Source: Azospira oryzae
GTDB lineage: Bacteria; Pseudomonadota; Gammaproteobacteria; Burkholderiales; Rhodocyclaceae
DNA length: 64,000 bases
Assembly: GCF_004217225.1 (NCBI RefSeq)
Contig: NZ_SHKM01000001.1
Location: 620,001 to 684,000, forward strand
Direction: 5' to 3'
The notes under the pieces were generated by a model that was given only the letters and a program-made list of their open reading frames with translations, was not told the origin of the DNA and did not search any database. Shown one piece after another: positions 16,355-25,660 of the stretch. Position numbers and translations under genes: made by a program. Position 1 is the stretch's first letter, and each line of letters starts with the position of its first letter.

Positions 16355-17188
16355 ATGGCCTTCCTGCGCTGGTTTTGCCGGTTGCTGCTGCTCCTTTGCC
16401 TGGGCGGCCTGACGGCGGCCTGGGCCCAGGTGCCGGTGCCGGCCCTGAAGGCCCGGGTGACGGACCTCACCGGCACCCTCAGCGAAGCCCAGCGCCAGTC
16501 CCTGGAAAACCGCCTGGCCGCCTTCGAGCGGGAAAAGGGCGCCCAGGTCGGCGTCTTGCTGGTGCCCACGGTGCGGCCGGAGAGCATCGAGCAGTACGGC
16601 ATCCGCGTCGCTGAAACCTGGAAACTGGGGCGCAAGGGTGTGGACGACGGCCTCATCCTGCTGGTGGCCAAGAACGATCGGGAAGTGCGCATCGAGGTGG
16701 GTTACGGCCTGGAAGGCGCGGTGCCGGACGTGGTGGCCAAGCGCATCATCGAAGAGACCATCGTGCCCCGCTTCCGGGCCGGCGACATGGCCGGCGGCAT
16801 CGGGGCCGGGGTGGAGCGGCTGCTGGCGGTGATCGGCGGCGAGCCCCTGCCGGCGCCAGCGGCCGACCGTGGCGGCGGCGACCTCAACGTGGACCTGCTC
16901 TTCCCCATTTTCATGGTCGCCGTGGTGGCCGGCAATGTGCTGCGGGCCCTCTTCGGGCGTCTGCTGGCGGCCGGCGCCTGCGGCGGCGTGGCGGCCGTGG
17001 TGGCCGGCTTCATGGGCGCCAGCCTGTTCGGCGTGGCCGGCATCGGCATCGTGGTGTTCCTCTTCATCCTCGTCGGCGGCAGCGGCTTTGTCGGTGGCGG
17101 CGGCGGAGGTGGGGGCTGGAGCGGCGGCGGGGGATTCTCCGGCGGTGGCGGCGGTTTTGGAGGCGGTGGCGCCTCCGGGAGATGGTGA
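16355..17188 (+). CDS. TPM domain protein, YgcG family, with glycine-rich tail
   Basis: A 277-residue protein with an N-terminal signal peptide (ending near AAWAQ). A TPM domain follows (VTDLTGTLSEAQRQSLENRL, VGVLLVPTVRP, GVDDGLILLVAKNDREVRIEVGYGLEG). Two or three hydrophobic helices near 180-240 precede a tail of almost pure glycine and serine. This is the standard YgcG layout, with the TPM domain outside the inner membrane. It lies 12 bp after lemA and overlaps the next TPM gene by 7 bp, indicating one operon. Biochemical role is unknown. Confidence 0.88.
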   Translation: MAFLRWFCRLLLLLCLGGLTAAWAQVPVPALKARVTDLTGTLSEAQRQSLENRLAAFEREKGAQVGVLLVPTVRPESIEQYGIRVAETWKLGRKGVDDGLILLVAKNDREVRIEVGYGLEGAVPDVVAKRIIEETIVPRFRAGDMAGGIGAGVERLLAVIGGEPLPAPAADRGGGDLNVDLLFPIFMVAVVAGNVLRALFGRLLAAGACGGVAAVVAGFMGASLFGVAGIGIVVFLFILVGGSGFVGGGGGGGGWSGGGGFSGGGGGFGGGGASGRW

Positions 17189-17694
17189 TGCAAGCATCCG
17201 ATCTGGGGCGCTTCCTGCGCTATCTGCTGGTGCCCGAATGGCTGGCCCGGCGTCCTTTCCCGCGGGAGTCCCTGGCCCGCATCGAGGCCGCCATTGCTGC
17301 CTCCGAACAGCGCCACGAGGGCGAACTGCGCTTCGTCCTGGAAGGCTGCCTGCCCCTGGGCTATGCCCTGCGGCCCGAGGGCTGCCGGGCCCGCGCCCTG
17401 GCCCTCTTTTCCGACCTGCGGGTGTGGGACACGGTGCATAACAGCGGCGTGCTGATCTACCTGGACCTGCTCGACCGGCAGGTGGAAATCGTCGCCGACC
17501 GGGGCATTAATGCCCGGGTGGAGGCCCATTTCTGGGAGGAGGTGTGCCGCAGGATGGAGGCGGCTTTCGCCCGGGGAGAATTCGAGGCCGGCTGTCTGGC
17601 GGCCATCGACGACATCACGGCGGTGCTGCAACGGCACTTCCCGGCCCTGCAGGCCAATCCCAACGAACTGCCCGACGCGCCCCTGATGCTCTGA
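17182..17694 (+). CDS. TPM domain protein without signal peptide
   Basis: A 170-residue TPM (DUF477) protein. Recognisable parts are RIEAAIAASEQRHEGELRFVLEG, ALALFSDLRVWDTVHNSGVLIYLDLLDRQVEIVADRGIN, and a C-terminal helical part. Unlike the preceding gene it lacks a signal peptide and glycine tail and is probably cytoplasmic or membrane-associated. It starts inside the end of the YgcG-like gene (ATG 17182, or 17188), so it is translationally coupled. It ends the lemA cluster, converging on lplT. Confidence 0.85.
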   Translation: MVMQASDLGRFLRYLLVPEWLARRPFPRESLARIEAAIAASEQRHEGELRFVLEGCLPLGYALRPEGCRARALALFSDLRVWDTVHNSGVLIYLDLLDRQVEIVADRGINARVEAHFWEEVCRRMEAAFARGEFEAGCLAAIDDITAVLQRHFPALQANPNELPDAPLML

Positions 17695-17709
17695 GGCCCG
17701 CGCCCGGGC

Positions 17710-18975
17710 TCAGTGGGCGTTGCAGTCGTCCAGGTGGATGACGTCGTCCCGTTCCCGCTGGTTGGCCTGGTGGCGCCGGCGCACCAGCCACATGGCGGCG
17801 GCGACGAAGAGGCCGAACAGGGTGATGACGGTGTAGATGGAGAAGTCGGCCTTGATCATGGCGGCGTAGAGGCCGGTCATGATGAGGATGGAGAGGTTCT
17901 CGTTGAAGTTCTGCACGGCGATGGAATGGCCGGCCCCCATGAGGATATGGCCCCGGTGCTGCAGCAGGGCGTTCATGGGCACCACGAAGAAGCCGGAGAG
18001 GGCGCCGATGAGGATCAGCAGGGGCACGGCGACCCAGAAGTCCCGCACGAAATTCATGCCGATGACGATGATGCCCATGGCGATGCCCAGGGGAATGACC
18101 CGGATCGACTTGCGCAGGGTGATGAACTTGGCGGCCACGGCGGCGCCCACGGCCACGCCCAGGGCCACCACGCCCTGCAGCATGGAGGACTTGGACAGGT
18201 CCAGGTGCAGGGCCGCCTCGGCCCACTTGATGACGATGAATTGCAGGGTGGCGCCGGCGCCCCAGAAGAGGGTGGTGACGGCCAGGGAAATCTGCCCCAG
18301 GCGGTCCCGCCACAAGAGGGCCAGACAGTGGCCGAACTCGTGCAGCAGGTACCAGGGATTCTTTTTCAGAGGCTTGTGATCGACCCCGGTGTCCGGGATG
18401 TAGAGATTGAATACGGCGGCGATCAGGTAGAGCAGGCCCACCACGCAGAGGGCCATTTCCACCACCGTGTCGATGGGGGTATCGACGAAGGGTAGGTCGA
18501 AGCCGAGCAGCATGGCCGATATCTTGGGCTGGATCAGGGCGCCGCCGAGGACCGTGCCGAGGATGATGGCGCCCACGGTGAGGCCTTCGATCCAGCCGTT
18601 GGCCAGGACCAGCAGGCGGTGGGGCAGGTATTCGGTGAGGATGCCGTACTTGGCCGGCGAGTAGGCGGCGGCGCCCAGGCCCACCACGGCGTAGGCCGCC
18701 AGGGGATGGACGTGGAAGAACATGAGGGCGCAGCCGAAGATCTTGATGCCGTTGCTGATGAACATCACCCGCCACTTGGGCATGGAGTCGGCGAAGGCGC
18801 CGACGAAGGCCGCCAGGAGGACGTAGGAGACGGTGAAAAACAGCTTCAGCAGCGGTGCATAGGCATCAGGCGCCTGCATCTCGCGCAGGGCGTAGATGGC
18901 GGCGATGAGCAGGGCATTGTCGGCCAGCGCAGAGAAAAACTGCGCCGCCATGATGATGTAAAAGCCGATCTGCAT
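17710..18975 (-). CDS. lplT: Lysophospholipid transporter LplT (MFS)
   Basis: A 421-residue major-facilitator protein with about 12 hydrophobic helices, predicted to flip lysophospholipids into the cytoplasm. The N-terminus (FYIIMAAQFFSALADNALLIAAIYALREM) and the GLGAAAYSPAKYGILTEYLPHRLLVLANGWIEG region (usual motif SPAKYGIL) are diagnostic of LplT. In enterobacteria it works with the acyltransferase Aas, which is not in this window. It converges on the TPM cluster and diverges from the LysR gene. Proximity to alr and radA is common in betaproteobacteria. Confidence 0.9.
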   Translation of the reverse strand: MQIGFYIIMAAQFFSALADNALLIAAIYALREMQAPDAYAPLLKLFFTVSYVLLAAFVGAFADSMPKWRVMFISNGIKIFGCALMFFHVHPLAAYAVVGLGAAAYSPAKYGILTEYLPHRLLVLANGWIEGLTVGAIILGTVLGGALIQPKISAMLLGFDLPFVDTPIDTVVEMALCVVGLLYLIAAVFNLYIPDTGVDHKPLKKNPWYLLHEFGHCLALLWRDRLGQISLAVTTLFWGAGATLQFIVIKWAEAALHLDLSKSSMLQGVVALGVAVGAAVAAKFITLRKSIRVIPLGIAMGIIVIGMNFVRDFWVAVPLLILIGALSGFFVVPMNALLQHRGHILMGAGHSIAVQNFNENLSILIMTGLYAAMIKADFSIYTVITLFGLFVAAAMWLVRRRHQANQRERDDVIHLDDCNAH

Positions 18976-19128
18976 CAGGTAGGTCGCCCCGGGCAGCGGG
19001 CGATGGAGTGTCTCGCGTCGAATAGGTCTTGTTGGGCGAAGGTTTATACCACGAAAGGCTTAACTTTGTGATGAAAGTGGGGTGAATGCCCGTGGGGCGG
19101 GCCTTTGGCAGCTTCCGCTGGAACGGGC

Positions 19129-19153
19129 TTTATGTTTGAATAACCCCCATAAA
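19129..19153. promoter_or_regulatory. Candidate LysR-type operator upstream of the LysR gene
   Basis: TTTATG (19129-19134) and CATAAA (19148-19153) are inverted copies separated by 13 bp. An internal TTAT-N6-ATAA inverted repeat shares the left arm. The site lies about 20 bp before the LysR start, in the position expected for autoregulation. Sequence inference only. Confidence 0.35.
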
Positions 19154-19173
19154 TTCAGGGAGGTTCCCCACTT

Positions 19174-20076
19174 ATGGCCGATCGCCGCCTGCAGGTGTTC
19201 CATGCCGTTGCCAAGCAACTGAGCTTTACCAAGGCGGCGGAGACCCTTTACATGACCCAGCCCGCGGTCACCTTCCAGATCAAGCAGCTGGAAGAGCACT
19301 TCAACACCCGCCTCTTCGACCGGGGCCACGGCCGCATTTCCCTCACCCCCGCCGGCGAGCTAGCCCTGGAGTACGCCGACCGCATCCTCGGCGAATACGC
19401 CGACCTGGAGGCCCGCCTGGCGGAAATGACCGGCCAGATGCGGGGCCCACTGCTGGTGGGGGCCAGCATCACCATCGCCGAATTCATGTTGCCCCGGGTG
19501 CTGGGGGAGTTCAATGCCCTCTATCCCAACGTACGGGCCCGGCTGGTGGTGGGCAATTCGGAAACCATCGAGAACCGGGTGGCCGAGCATTCCCTGGACC
19601 TGGGCATCACCGAGGCCATCGAGCACCTGCCCCAGCTGCAGGCCGAAACCTGTTGCGACGACGAGTTGCAGGTGATCTGCTCCCCCAGCCATCCCCTGGC
19701 CCGGGAGTCGGCCATCACCCCGGCCATGCTCCGGGACCACGCCTTCATCGCCCGGGAACCGGGTTCGGGCACCCGGGAGGTGACCGACAACTACTTCCGC
19801 CAGGCCGGGGTGGACCCGGCCAGCCTCAAGGTGCTGATGGAACTGGGCAGCCCCGAGGCCCTCAAGGGCGTGGTCAGCACCGGCCTGGGCGTGGCCATCG
19901 TCTCCCGGGCCAGTTTCCACAAGGAACTGCAGCTGCAGCATCTGGTGGCCATTCCCCTTTCTCCCCGGCTGACCCGGCCCCTGTCCCTGGTGACGCCGAA
20001 GGAGAAGTTCCGCTCCAAGCTGGTCACTTCCTTCGTCGATTTCGCCCGCCGCAAGCTGCAGGAATACGCCGCCTGA
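19174..20076 (+). CDS. LysR-type transcriptional regulator (CysL/YeiE-like)
   Basis: A 300-residue LysR protein. The N-terminal winged helix is RLQVFHAVAKQLSFTKAAETLYMTQPAVTFQIKQLEEHFNTRLFDR in pattern. The effector domain begins at PLLVGASITIAEFMLPRVLGEF and contains EPGSGTREVTDNYF, a stretch typical of the CysL/YeiE and CbbR-like branch. The effector is not identifiable. It is divergent from lplT and followed by alr after 120 bp. A palindrome just before its start may be its own operator. Confidence 0.88.
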   Translation: MADRRLQVFHAVAKQLSFTKAAETLYMTQPAVTFQIKQLEEHFNTRLFDRGHGRISLTPAGELALEYADRILGEYADLEARLAEMTGQMRGPLLVGASITIAEFMLPRVLGEFNALYPNVRARLVVGNSETIENRVAEHSLDLGITEAIEHLPQLQAETCCDDELQVICSPSHPLARESAITPAMLRDHAFIAREPGSGTREVTDNYFRQAGVDPASLKVLMELGSPEALKGVVSTGLGVAIVSRASFHKELQLQHLVAIPLSPRLTRPLSLVTPKEKFRSKLVTSFVDFARRKLQEYAA

Positions 20077-20196
20077 GGCGGTGCCGGCGGGGGGCGCCCG
20101 GCGGCGTCTTTTCCCTCCGGCGCCGCCTTGGCGTAATATGGCCGCCTGCGCCCGCCCGCGGCGCGCCATCTTCTTCATCCATCACCGTTCCCGCCC

Positions 20197-21288
20197 ATGC
20201 CCCGTCCCATCCGCGCCACCATCGATCTGGGGGCGCTCAAGCACAATCTCGCCGTGGCCCGCCAACATGCCGACCAGGGTGTTGCCGGTCCCGCCCGCCT
20301 GTTCGCCGTGATCAAGGCCAATGCCTACGGCCACGGCATGCTGCCGGTGGCCCAGGCCCTGGCCGGTCTCACCGACGGCTTTGCCCTGCTGGACCTGAGC
20401 GAGGCGGCGAAATTGCGGGAAGCCGGAATCCGGGAACCGATCCTGCTGCTGGAAGGCTTCTTCCAGCCGGAAGACCTGGAAGCGGTGGCGGAGCTGGGCA
20501 TCATTCCCGCGGTGCACCGCCTGGAGCAGCTGGAAGCCATCGAGGCCGCCGGCCTGCCGGTGAAGCTGCCGGTGTTCATCAAATTCAATACCGGCATGCA
20601 CCGCCTCGGCTTCACCGCGCAGACCTGGCCGGCTGCCCAGGCCTTTCTCGCCCGCAGCCGGGCCATCGGCCCGGTGACCTACATGACCCACTTCGCCGAG
20701 GCCGACGGGGCCCGGGGCGTGGATTGGCAGCTGGAACGCTTCCGCGCCTGGACCGCCGGCTGGCAGGGCGAGGTGTCCCTGGCCAATTCGGCGGCCCTGC
20801 TGCGGCACAAGGAGGCGGTGCAGGGCTGGGCCCGCCCCGGCATCCTGCTCTACGGCGGCAGTCCCTTTGCCGAGGTCAGCGCCGAGGAGCTGGGCCTGAA
20901 GCCGGTGATGACCCTGGAAAGCGAAATCCTGGCGGTGCAGGACGTGGCCCCCGGGGAGCGGGTGGGTTATGGCGGCATCTTCGAGGCGACCCGGCCCAGC
21001 CGCATCGGCATCGTCGCCTGCGGCTATGCCGACGGCTACCCGCGCCATGCGCCGCCCGGCACGCCGATCCTGGTGGATGGCCGGCCCACGGTGACGGCGG
21101 GACGCGTTTCCATGGACATGCTGTTCTGCGATCTCACCGATCTGCCCCAGGCCGGTGTCGGCTCCCCCGTCACCCTGTGGGGAAAGGGCATGCCGGCGGA
21201 CGCGGTGGCCGCCGCCGCCGGCACCATCAGCTACGAGCTTTTCTGCGCCCTGGCGCCCCGGGTGCCGGTGCGCTGGATCGGCAACTAG
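20197..21288 (+). CDS. alr: Alanine racemase
   Basis: A 363-residue PLP enzyme that interconverts L- and D-alanine for peptidoglycan. The PLP lysine is K40 in FAVIKANAYGHGMLPVA. The second-base Tyr is Y258 in ERVGYGGIFEA. The barrel contains KFNTGMHRLGF and the C-terminal domain has GYADGYPR and GRVSMDM. All catalytic residues are present. A possible -10 (TAATAT) lies about 60 bp upstream. The next gene downstream is a signalling receptor rather than radA. Confidence 0.96.
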   Translation: MPRPIRATIDLGALKHNLAVARQHADQGVAGPARLFAVIKANAYGHGMLPVAQALAGLTDGFALLDLSEAAKLREAGIREPILLLEGFFQPEDLEAVAELGIIPAVHRLEQLEAIEAAGLPVKLPVFIKFNTGMHRLGFTAQTWPAAQAFLARSRAIGPVTYMTHFAEADGARGVDWQLERFRAWTAGWQGEVSLANSAALLRHKEAVQGWARPGILLYGGSPFAEVSAEELGLKPVMTLESEILAVQDVAPGERVGYGGIFEATRPSRIGIVACGYADGYPRHAPPGTPILVDGRPTVTAGRVSMDMLFCDLTDLPQAGVGSPVTLWGKGMPADAVAAAAGTISYELFCALAPRVPVRWIGN

Positions 21289-21412
21289 GCCAGGCAAGCG
21301 CCGGCGGCTTTTTTGCCCCGGTGCGACCTGTGTCACGCTCATTTTTCCGCTCCCAGCCTAGAATTTGGGGTTGATCCGGGCCCTTTTTCCGGCCCGCCCC
21401 TGGGGAGCCGTC

Positions 21413-24151
21413 TTGCGCCATTTGCCGTCCAGCCGTCCGCTCTTGCCGCTATGCCGGCATCTTTCCGCCTGTCTGACGTTTCTGCTCCTCATCCTGCCGG
21501 CCGCGCCGGCCCAGGCCCTGGAGAATGTGACGCTGCAACTGCGCTGGCGCCACCAGTTCCAGTTCGCCGGCTACTACGCCGCCCAGATGCAGGGCTACTA
21601 CCGGGAGGCGGGCCTGGCGGTGGATATCCGGGAAGCGGAGCCGGGCCAGGATGCGGTGCAGGCGGTGCTGGAGGGCAAGGCCCAGTACGGCGTCGGCACC
21701 AGCGACCTGCTGGTGCATTACCACCGGGGGGCGCCGGTGCTGGTGCTGGCGGTGATCTTCCAGCATTCGCCCCTGGCCATCGCCGCCCGCCGGGCCGCCG
21801 GCATCCGCAACATCCACGACCTCAACGGCAAGAAGGTGATGATCGAGCCGGGGGCCAATGAACTGCTCGGCTACCTGGGCCGGGAGCGGGTGGATACGGA
21901 CAGCCTGGCCCTGGAGCCCCACAGCCAGACCGTGCAGGACCTGCTGGACGGCCGGGTGGACGCCCTCTCCATCTACCGCACCGACGAACTCTACGAACTG
22001 CGCAAGCAGGGCGAGCGGGTGGTGGTGTTCACGCCCGAATCGAGCGGCCTGGATTTCTACGGCGACAACCTGTTCTCCACCCAGGCCGAACTGCGCCAGC
22101 ATCCGGAGCGGCTCAAGGCCTTCCGCGCCGCCAGCCTCAAGGGCTGGAGCTATGCCATGGCCCATCCCCAGGAGGTCATCGACTACATCCTCAAGCATTA
22201 CGGCCGGCGCCACAGCCGGGACCACCTGGCCTTCGAGGCGGAGCAGATGGTGCCCCTGGTGCAGGCCCAGCTGGTGGAGCCGGGCTACTTCCACGTTGGC
22301 CGCTGGCGCCACATGGCCGACACCTACGCCGACCTGGGATTGCTGCCCCGGGACCTGTCCCTGGCTGACCTGCTCTACGCGGGTGAGGGTGGCAACGCTG
22401 GCAGCGGTAGCCAGTCCAGCCTGTGGTTCGCCGCCGGCATGGGGGCCCTGGTCGCCGTCGCCCTGGTGGTGGTGCTGGTGCGCCGCTACATGCGCCGCCT
22501 GCGCCGCAGCGCCAGGAACTGCCTGGGACTGATGGAGGAGGCGCCTTTCCCGGTGGCGGTGACCCGTCCCGAAGCCGACGGCGAACTGCTCTACATCAAC
22601 CGCTGCGCCGAGGAGTACTACGGCGTCTCCCGTCACGACGTCGTCGGCCGGCCGGCCCAGGGCTTCTGGCGCAACCCGGAACAGCGCCAGCAGATGGTGG
22701 ACGAGCTGCACCGTCGCGGCGGCCGCTGGCTGGGCTTCGAGGTGCAGCTGCAGGGCCTGGAGGGCAAGCCGGTGTGGGTGCTGATGTCGGCCGCCTGCAT
22801 CGACTTCGAGGGGCGGGAGGCCATCGTCCTCTCCTTCCACGACATCACCCAGCGCAAGCGCACGGAGATGGCCCTGGGCCAGAGCGAGCAGCGTTTCCGC
22901 ACACTGGCCGAGTCAGCTTACGACGTCATCTGGACCATGGACCTCAACGGCCGCTTCACCTACATCAGCCCGTCGGTGGAACGGCTGCGGGGCTACACCC
23001 CGGAGGAGGTGCTGCAACAGTCCATGGCCGAGGCCCTGACGCCGGATTCCATGTCCCAGGCGGCGGAGGGCTTCGCTTACCTGCTGCGCACCGGCCAGGT
23101 GCTGAAGCACCACTGGGAGTTGGAACAGCCCTGCAAGGACGGCTCCACCGTATGGACCGACGCCATCGTCAATGTGCTGCGGGACGACGAGGGGCACCTC
23201 ACCGGCCTGCTCGGCATCACCCGGGACATCACCGCCGAGCGCAAACTGCGCCAGGAACTGCAGTCCCGCAGCGTGGCCGTGGATGCGGCGGCGGAGGGGG
23301 TCATCATCACCGACGCCAACGGCGTGGTGGAATACGCCAACCCGGCCTTCTGCGACATGACCGGCTACAGCCTGGAGGAGGTCCTCGGCCAGCGCACTTC
23401 CCGCTTCAAGAGCGGGGTGCATGATGCGGATTTCTACCGCCAGCTGTGGGGCACCATCACCTCCGGCAACCCCTGGCGCGGCGAGGTGGTGAACCGGCGC
23501 AAGGACGGCATGCTCTACCACGAGCTGCTCACCATCGCCCCGGTGAAGAACGAGCAGGGCGCCGTGGTGCGCTACGTCGCCATCAAGCACGATATTTCCG
23601 AACGCAAGCGCATCGAGCAGCGCCTGGAACACCTGGCCCACTTCGACCTGCTCACCGACCTGCCCAACCGCACCCTGTTCTTCGACCGCCTGCAGCAGGC
23701 CTTCTTCCGCGCCCAGCGCTACCAGGAAGGCCTGGCAGTGCTGGTGCTGGACCTGGACGGCTTCAAGGCGGTGAACGACAGCCAGGGCCACCAGGCCGGC
23801 GACCTGCTGCTGGCGGCCTTCGCCTACCGCCTGAAACAGACCCTGCGCCAGTCCGACACGGCGGCGCGCATGGGCGGCGACGAATTCACCGTGCTGCTGC
23901 ACGGGGTGCGCCAGGACGAGGATGCGGTGACCGCCGCCAACAAGGTGCTGGAGGCCCTGGTGCAGCCCTTCGACATCCTGGGCCAGCGCTGCCAGGTCAG
24001 CGCCAGCATCGGCGTGGCCCTGTTCCACCAGGCCTACGCCAGTCCCGACATGCTGGTGCAGGCCGCCGACGGCGCCATGTACGAGGCCAAGCGGGCCGGC
24101 AAGAACCGCTGGGTCCTGGCCCGGCCGCCCCAGCCGGCCCCGGAATCCTGA
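21413..24151 (+). CDS. NMT1/THI5-type periplasmic sensor with PAS domains and GGDEF diguanylate cyclase
   Basis: A 912-residue receptor from TTG 21413, which has GGGGAG eight bases upstream and directly precedes a signal sequence (ending APAQA). A longer in-frame TTG at 21365 lacks such support. Residues 35-325 form an NMT1/THI5-like substrate-binding domain (LQLRWRHQFQFAGYYAAQMQG in pattern), normally seen in ABC transporters for pyrimidine or thiamine precursors. A transmembrane helix near 340-360 leads to three PAS domains and a GGDEF domain with intact GGDEF near 821 and an RQSD inhibitory site. No EAL domain follows. It is predicted to make c-di-GMP in response to a periplasmic ligand, possibly pyrimidine-like. 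Confidence 0.88.
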   Translation: MRHLPSSRPLLPLCRHLSACLTFLLLILPAAPAQALENVTLQLRWRHQFQFAGYYAAQMQGYYREAGLAVDIREAEPGQDAVQAVLEGKAQYGVGTSDLLVHYHRGAPVLVLAVIFQHSPLAIAARRAAGIRNIHDLNGKKVMIEPGANELLGYLGRERVDTDSLALEPHSQTVQDLLDGRVDALSIYRTDELYELRKQGERVVVFTPESSGLDFYGDNLFSTQAELRQHPERLKAFRAASLKGWSYAMAHPQEVIDYILKHYGRRHSRDHLAFEAEQMVPLVQAQLVEPGYFHVGRWRHMADTYADLGLLPRDLSLADLLYAGEGGNAGSGSQSSLWFAAGMGALVAVALVVVLVRRYMRRLRRSARNCLGLMEEAPFPVAVTRPEADGELLYINRCAEEYYGVSRHDVVGRPAQGFWRNPEQRQQMVDELHRRGGRWLGFEVQLQGLEGKPVWVLMSAACIDFEGREAIVLSFHDITQRKRTEMALGQSEQRFRTLAESAYDVIWTMDLNGRFTYISPSVERLRGYTPEEVLQQSMAEALTPDSMSQAAEGFAYLLRTGQVLKHHWELEQPCKDGSTVWTDAIVNVLRDDEGHLTGLLGITRDITAERKLRQELQSRSVAVDAAAEGVIITDANGVVEYANPAFCDMTGYSLEEVLGQRTSRFKSGVHDADFYRQLWGTITSGNPWRGEVVNRRKDGMLYHELLTIAPVKNEQGAVVRYVAIKHDISERKRIEQRLEHLAHFDLLTDLPNRTLFFDRLQQAFFRAQRYQEGLAVLVLDLDGFKAVNDSQGHQAGDLLLAAFAYRLKQTLRQSDTAARMGGDEFTVLLHGVRQDEDAVTAANKVLEALVQPFDILGQRCQVSASIGVALFHQAYASPDMLVQAADGAMYEAKRAGKNRWVLARPPQPAPES

Positions 24152-24184
24152 TCGCCGCCGCCCTGGTGTATCCTCCCGCCCATC

Positions 24185-25558
24185 ATGGCGAAGACGAAAA
24201 GCATCTATACCTGCACCGAATGCGGTGCCCAGTCCCCCAAATGGCAGGGCCAGTGTTCCGCCTGCAATGCCTGGAACACCCTGGTGGAAACCGTGGCCGA
24301 GGCCGGCGGCAAGGGCAGCGGCCACCGTTTCGAATCCCTGGCCCCCGGCACGCCCAAGCTGCAGGCCCTCTCCGAGATCGAGACCCGGGAGGCGGCGCGC
24401 CTGCCCACGGGCCTGTCCGAATTCGACCGGGCCCTGGGCGGCGGCTTGGTGGCCGGCGGCGTGGTGCTCATCGGCGGCGACCCGGGCATCGGCAAGAGCA
24501 CCCTGCTGCTGCAGGCACTGGCCGCCCTGGCGCCCCAGCACAAGGTGCTCTACGTCAGCGGCGAAGAGTCGGGGCAGCAGGTGGCCCTGCGGGCCCGGCG
24601 CCTGCAGCTGGACGTGGAGCGCCTGCCCCTGCTGGCGGAAATCAACCTGGAACGCATCCTCGGCGTGGTGCAGACGGAAAAACCCCAGGTGGCGGTGATC
24701 GACTCCATCCAGACCCTGTGGTCCGACCAGCTCACCTCGGCCCCCGGCTCCGTGGCCCAGGTGCGCGAATGCGCCGCCCAGCTGACCCGGCTGGCCAAGC
24801 AGACCGGCGTCACCGTGATCCTGGTGGGCCACGTGACCAAGGAAGGGGCCCTGGCCGGGCCCCGGGTGCTGGAACACATCGTGGATACGGTGCTGTACTT
24901 CGAAGGCGACACCCATTCCTCCTTCCGCCTCATCCGGGCGGTGAAGAACCGCTACGGCGCGGTCAATGAACTGGGCGTCTTCGGCATGACCGACAAGGGT
25001 CTCAAGGGCGTCTCCAACCCTTCGGCCCTGTTCCTTTCCCAGCACGGCCAGGAGGTGGCCGGCTCCTGCGTCCTGGTGACCCAGGAAGGCACCCGGCCCC
25101 TGCTGGTGGAAATCCAGGCCCTGGTGGATACCACCATGGGCGGCAGCCCGCGGCGCCTTTCCGTCGGTCTGGAGCAGAACCGGCTGGCCATGCTGCTGGC
25201 GGTGCTGCACCGCCACGCCGGCATCGGCTGCTTCGACCAGGACGTCTTCGTCAATGCGGTGGGCGGGGTCAAGATCAGCGAACCGGCGGCGGATCTGCCG
25301 GTGCTGCTGGCCATCATTTCCTCCCTGAAGAACCGGCCCCTGCCGGAAAAACTGGTGGTCTTCGGCGAAGTGGGCCTGGCCGGCGAGATCCGCCCGGCGC
25401 CCCGGGGCCAGGAACGGCTCAAGGAAGCGGCCAAGCTGGGCTTCACCCGGGCTCTGGTACCCGAGGCCAACAAGCCGCGCCAGCCCATTCCCGGGCTGGA
25501 AGTGGTGGCGGTGAGCCGCATCGAACAGGCGGTGGAGCGGCTGCGGGACTGGGAGTAG
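24185..25558 (+). CDS. radA: DNA repair protein RadA
   Basis: A 457-residue RecA-like ATPase that helps process recombination intermediates. The N-terminal zinc finger is CTECGAQSPKWQGQCSAC. Walker A is GGDPGIGKSTLLLQ. The RadA-specific KNR-x-G motif appears as KNRYGAVNELG (Tyr for the common Phe). The C-terminal Lon-like domain has the GEVGLAGEIR segment. Full family length. It follows the GGDEF receptor gene by 33 bp and ends before an inverted-repeat terminator shared with the convergent DUF5610 gene. Confidence 0.96.
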   Translation: MAKTKSIYTCTECGAQSPKWQGQCSACNAWNTLVETVAEAGGKGSGHRFESLAPGTPKLQALSEIETREAARLPTGLSEFDRALGGGLVAGGVVLIGGDPGIGKSTLLLQALAALAPQHKVLYVSGEESGQQVALRARRLQLDVERLPLLAEINLERILGVVQTEKPQVAVIDSIQTLWSDQLTSAPGSVAQVRECAAQLTRLAKQTGVTVILVGHVTKEGALAGPRVLEHIVDTVLYFEGDTHSSFRLIRAVKNRYGAVNELGVFGMTDKGLKGVSNPSALFLSQHGQEVAGSCVLVTQEGTRPLLVEIQALVDTTMGGSPRRLSVGLEQNRLAMLLAVLHRHAGIGCFDQDVFVNAVGGVKISEPAADLPVLLAIISSLKNRPLPEKLVVFGEVGLAGEIRPAPRGQERLKEAAKLGFTRALVPEANKPRQPIPGLEVVAVSRIEQAVERLRDWE

Positions 25559-25604
25559 GGCGGGCCCAGGGTGCTGCGGTACTGCGCCCGCTGACGCTAC
25601 AAAG

Positions 25605-25631
25605 AAAACGACGGCCAGGGGCCGCCGTTTT
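25605..25631 (-). terminator. Terminator between radA and the DUF5610 gene
   Basis: Read on the minus strand, AAAACGGCGGC and GCCGTCGTTTT pair over 11 positions with one G-U wobble, followed by TTTTCTTTG. This suits a terminator for the DUF5610 gene and may also act on radA transcripts. Confidence 0.7.
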
Positions 25632-25660
25632 GCATGGGGAGGGCGGCGTGGCCGCCGGGT

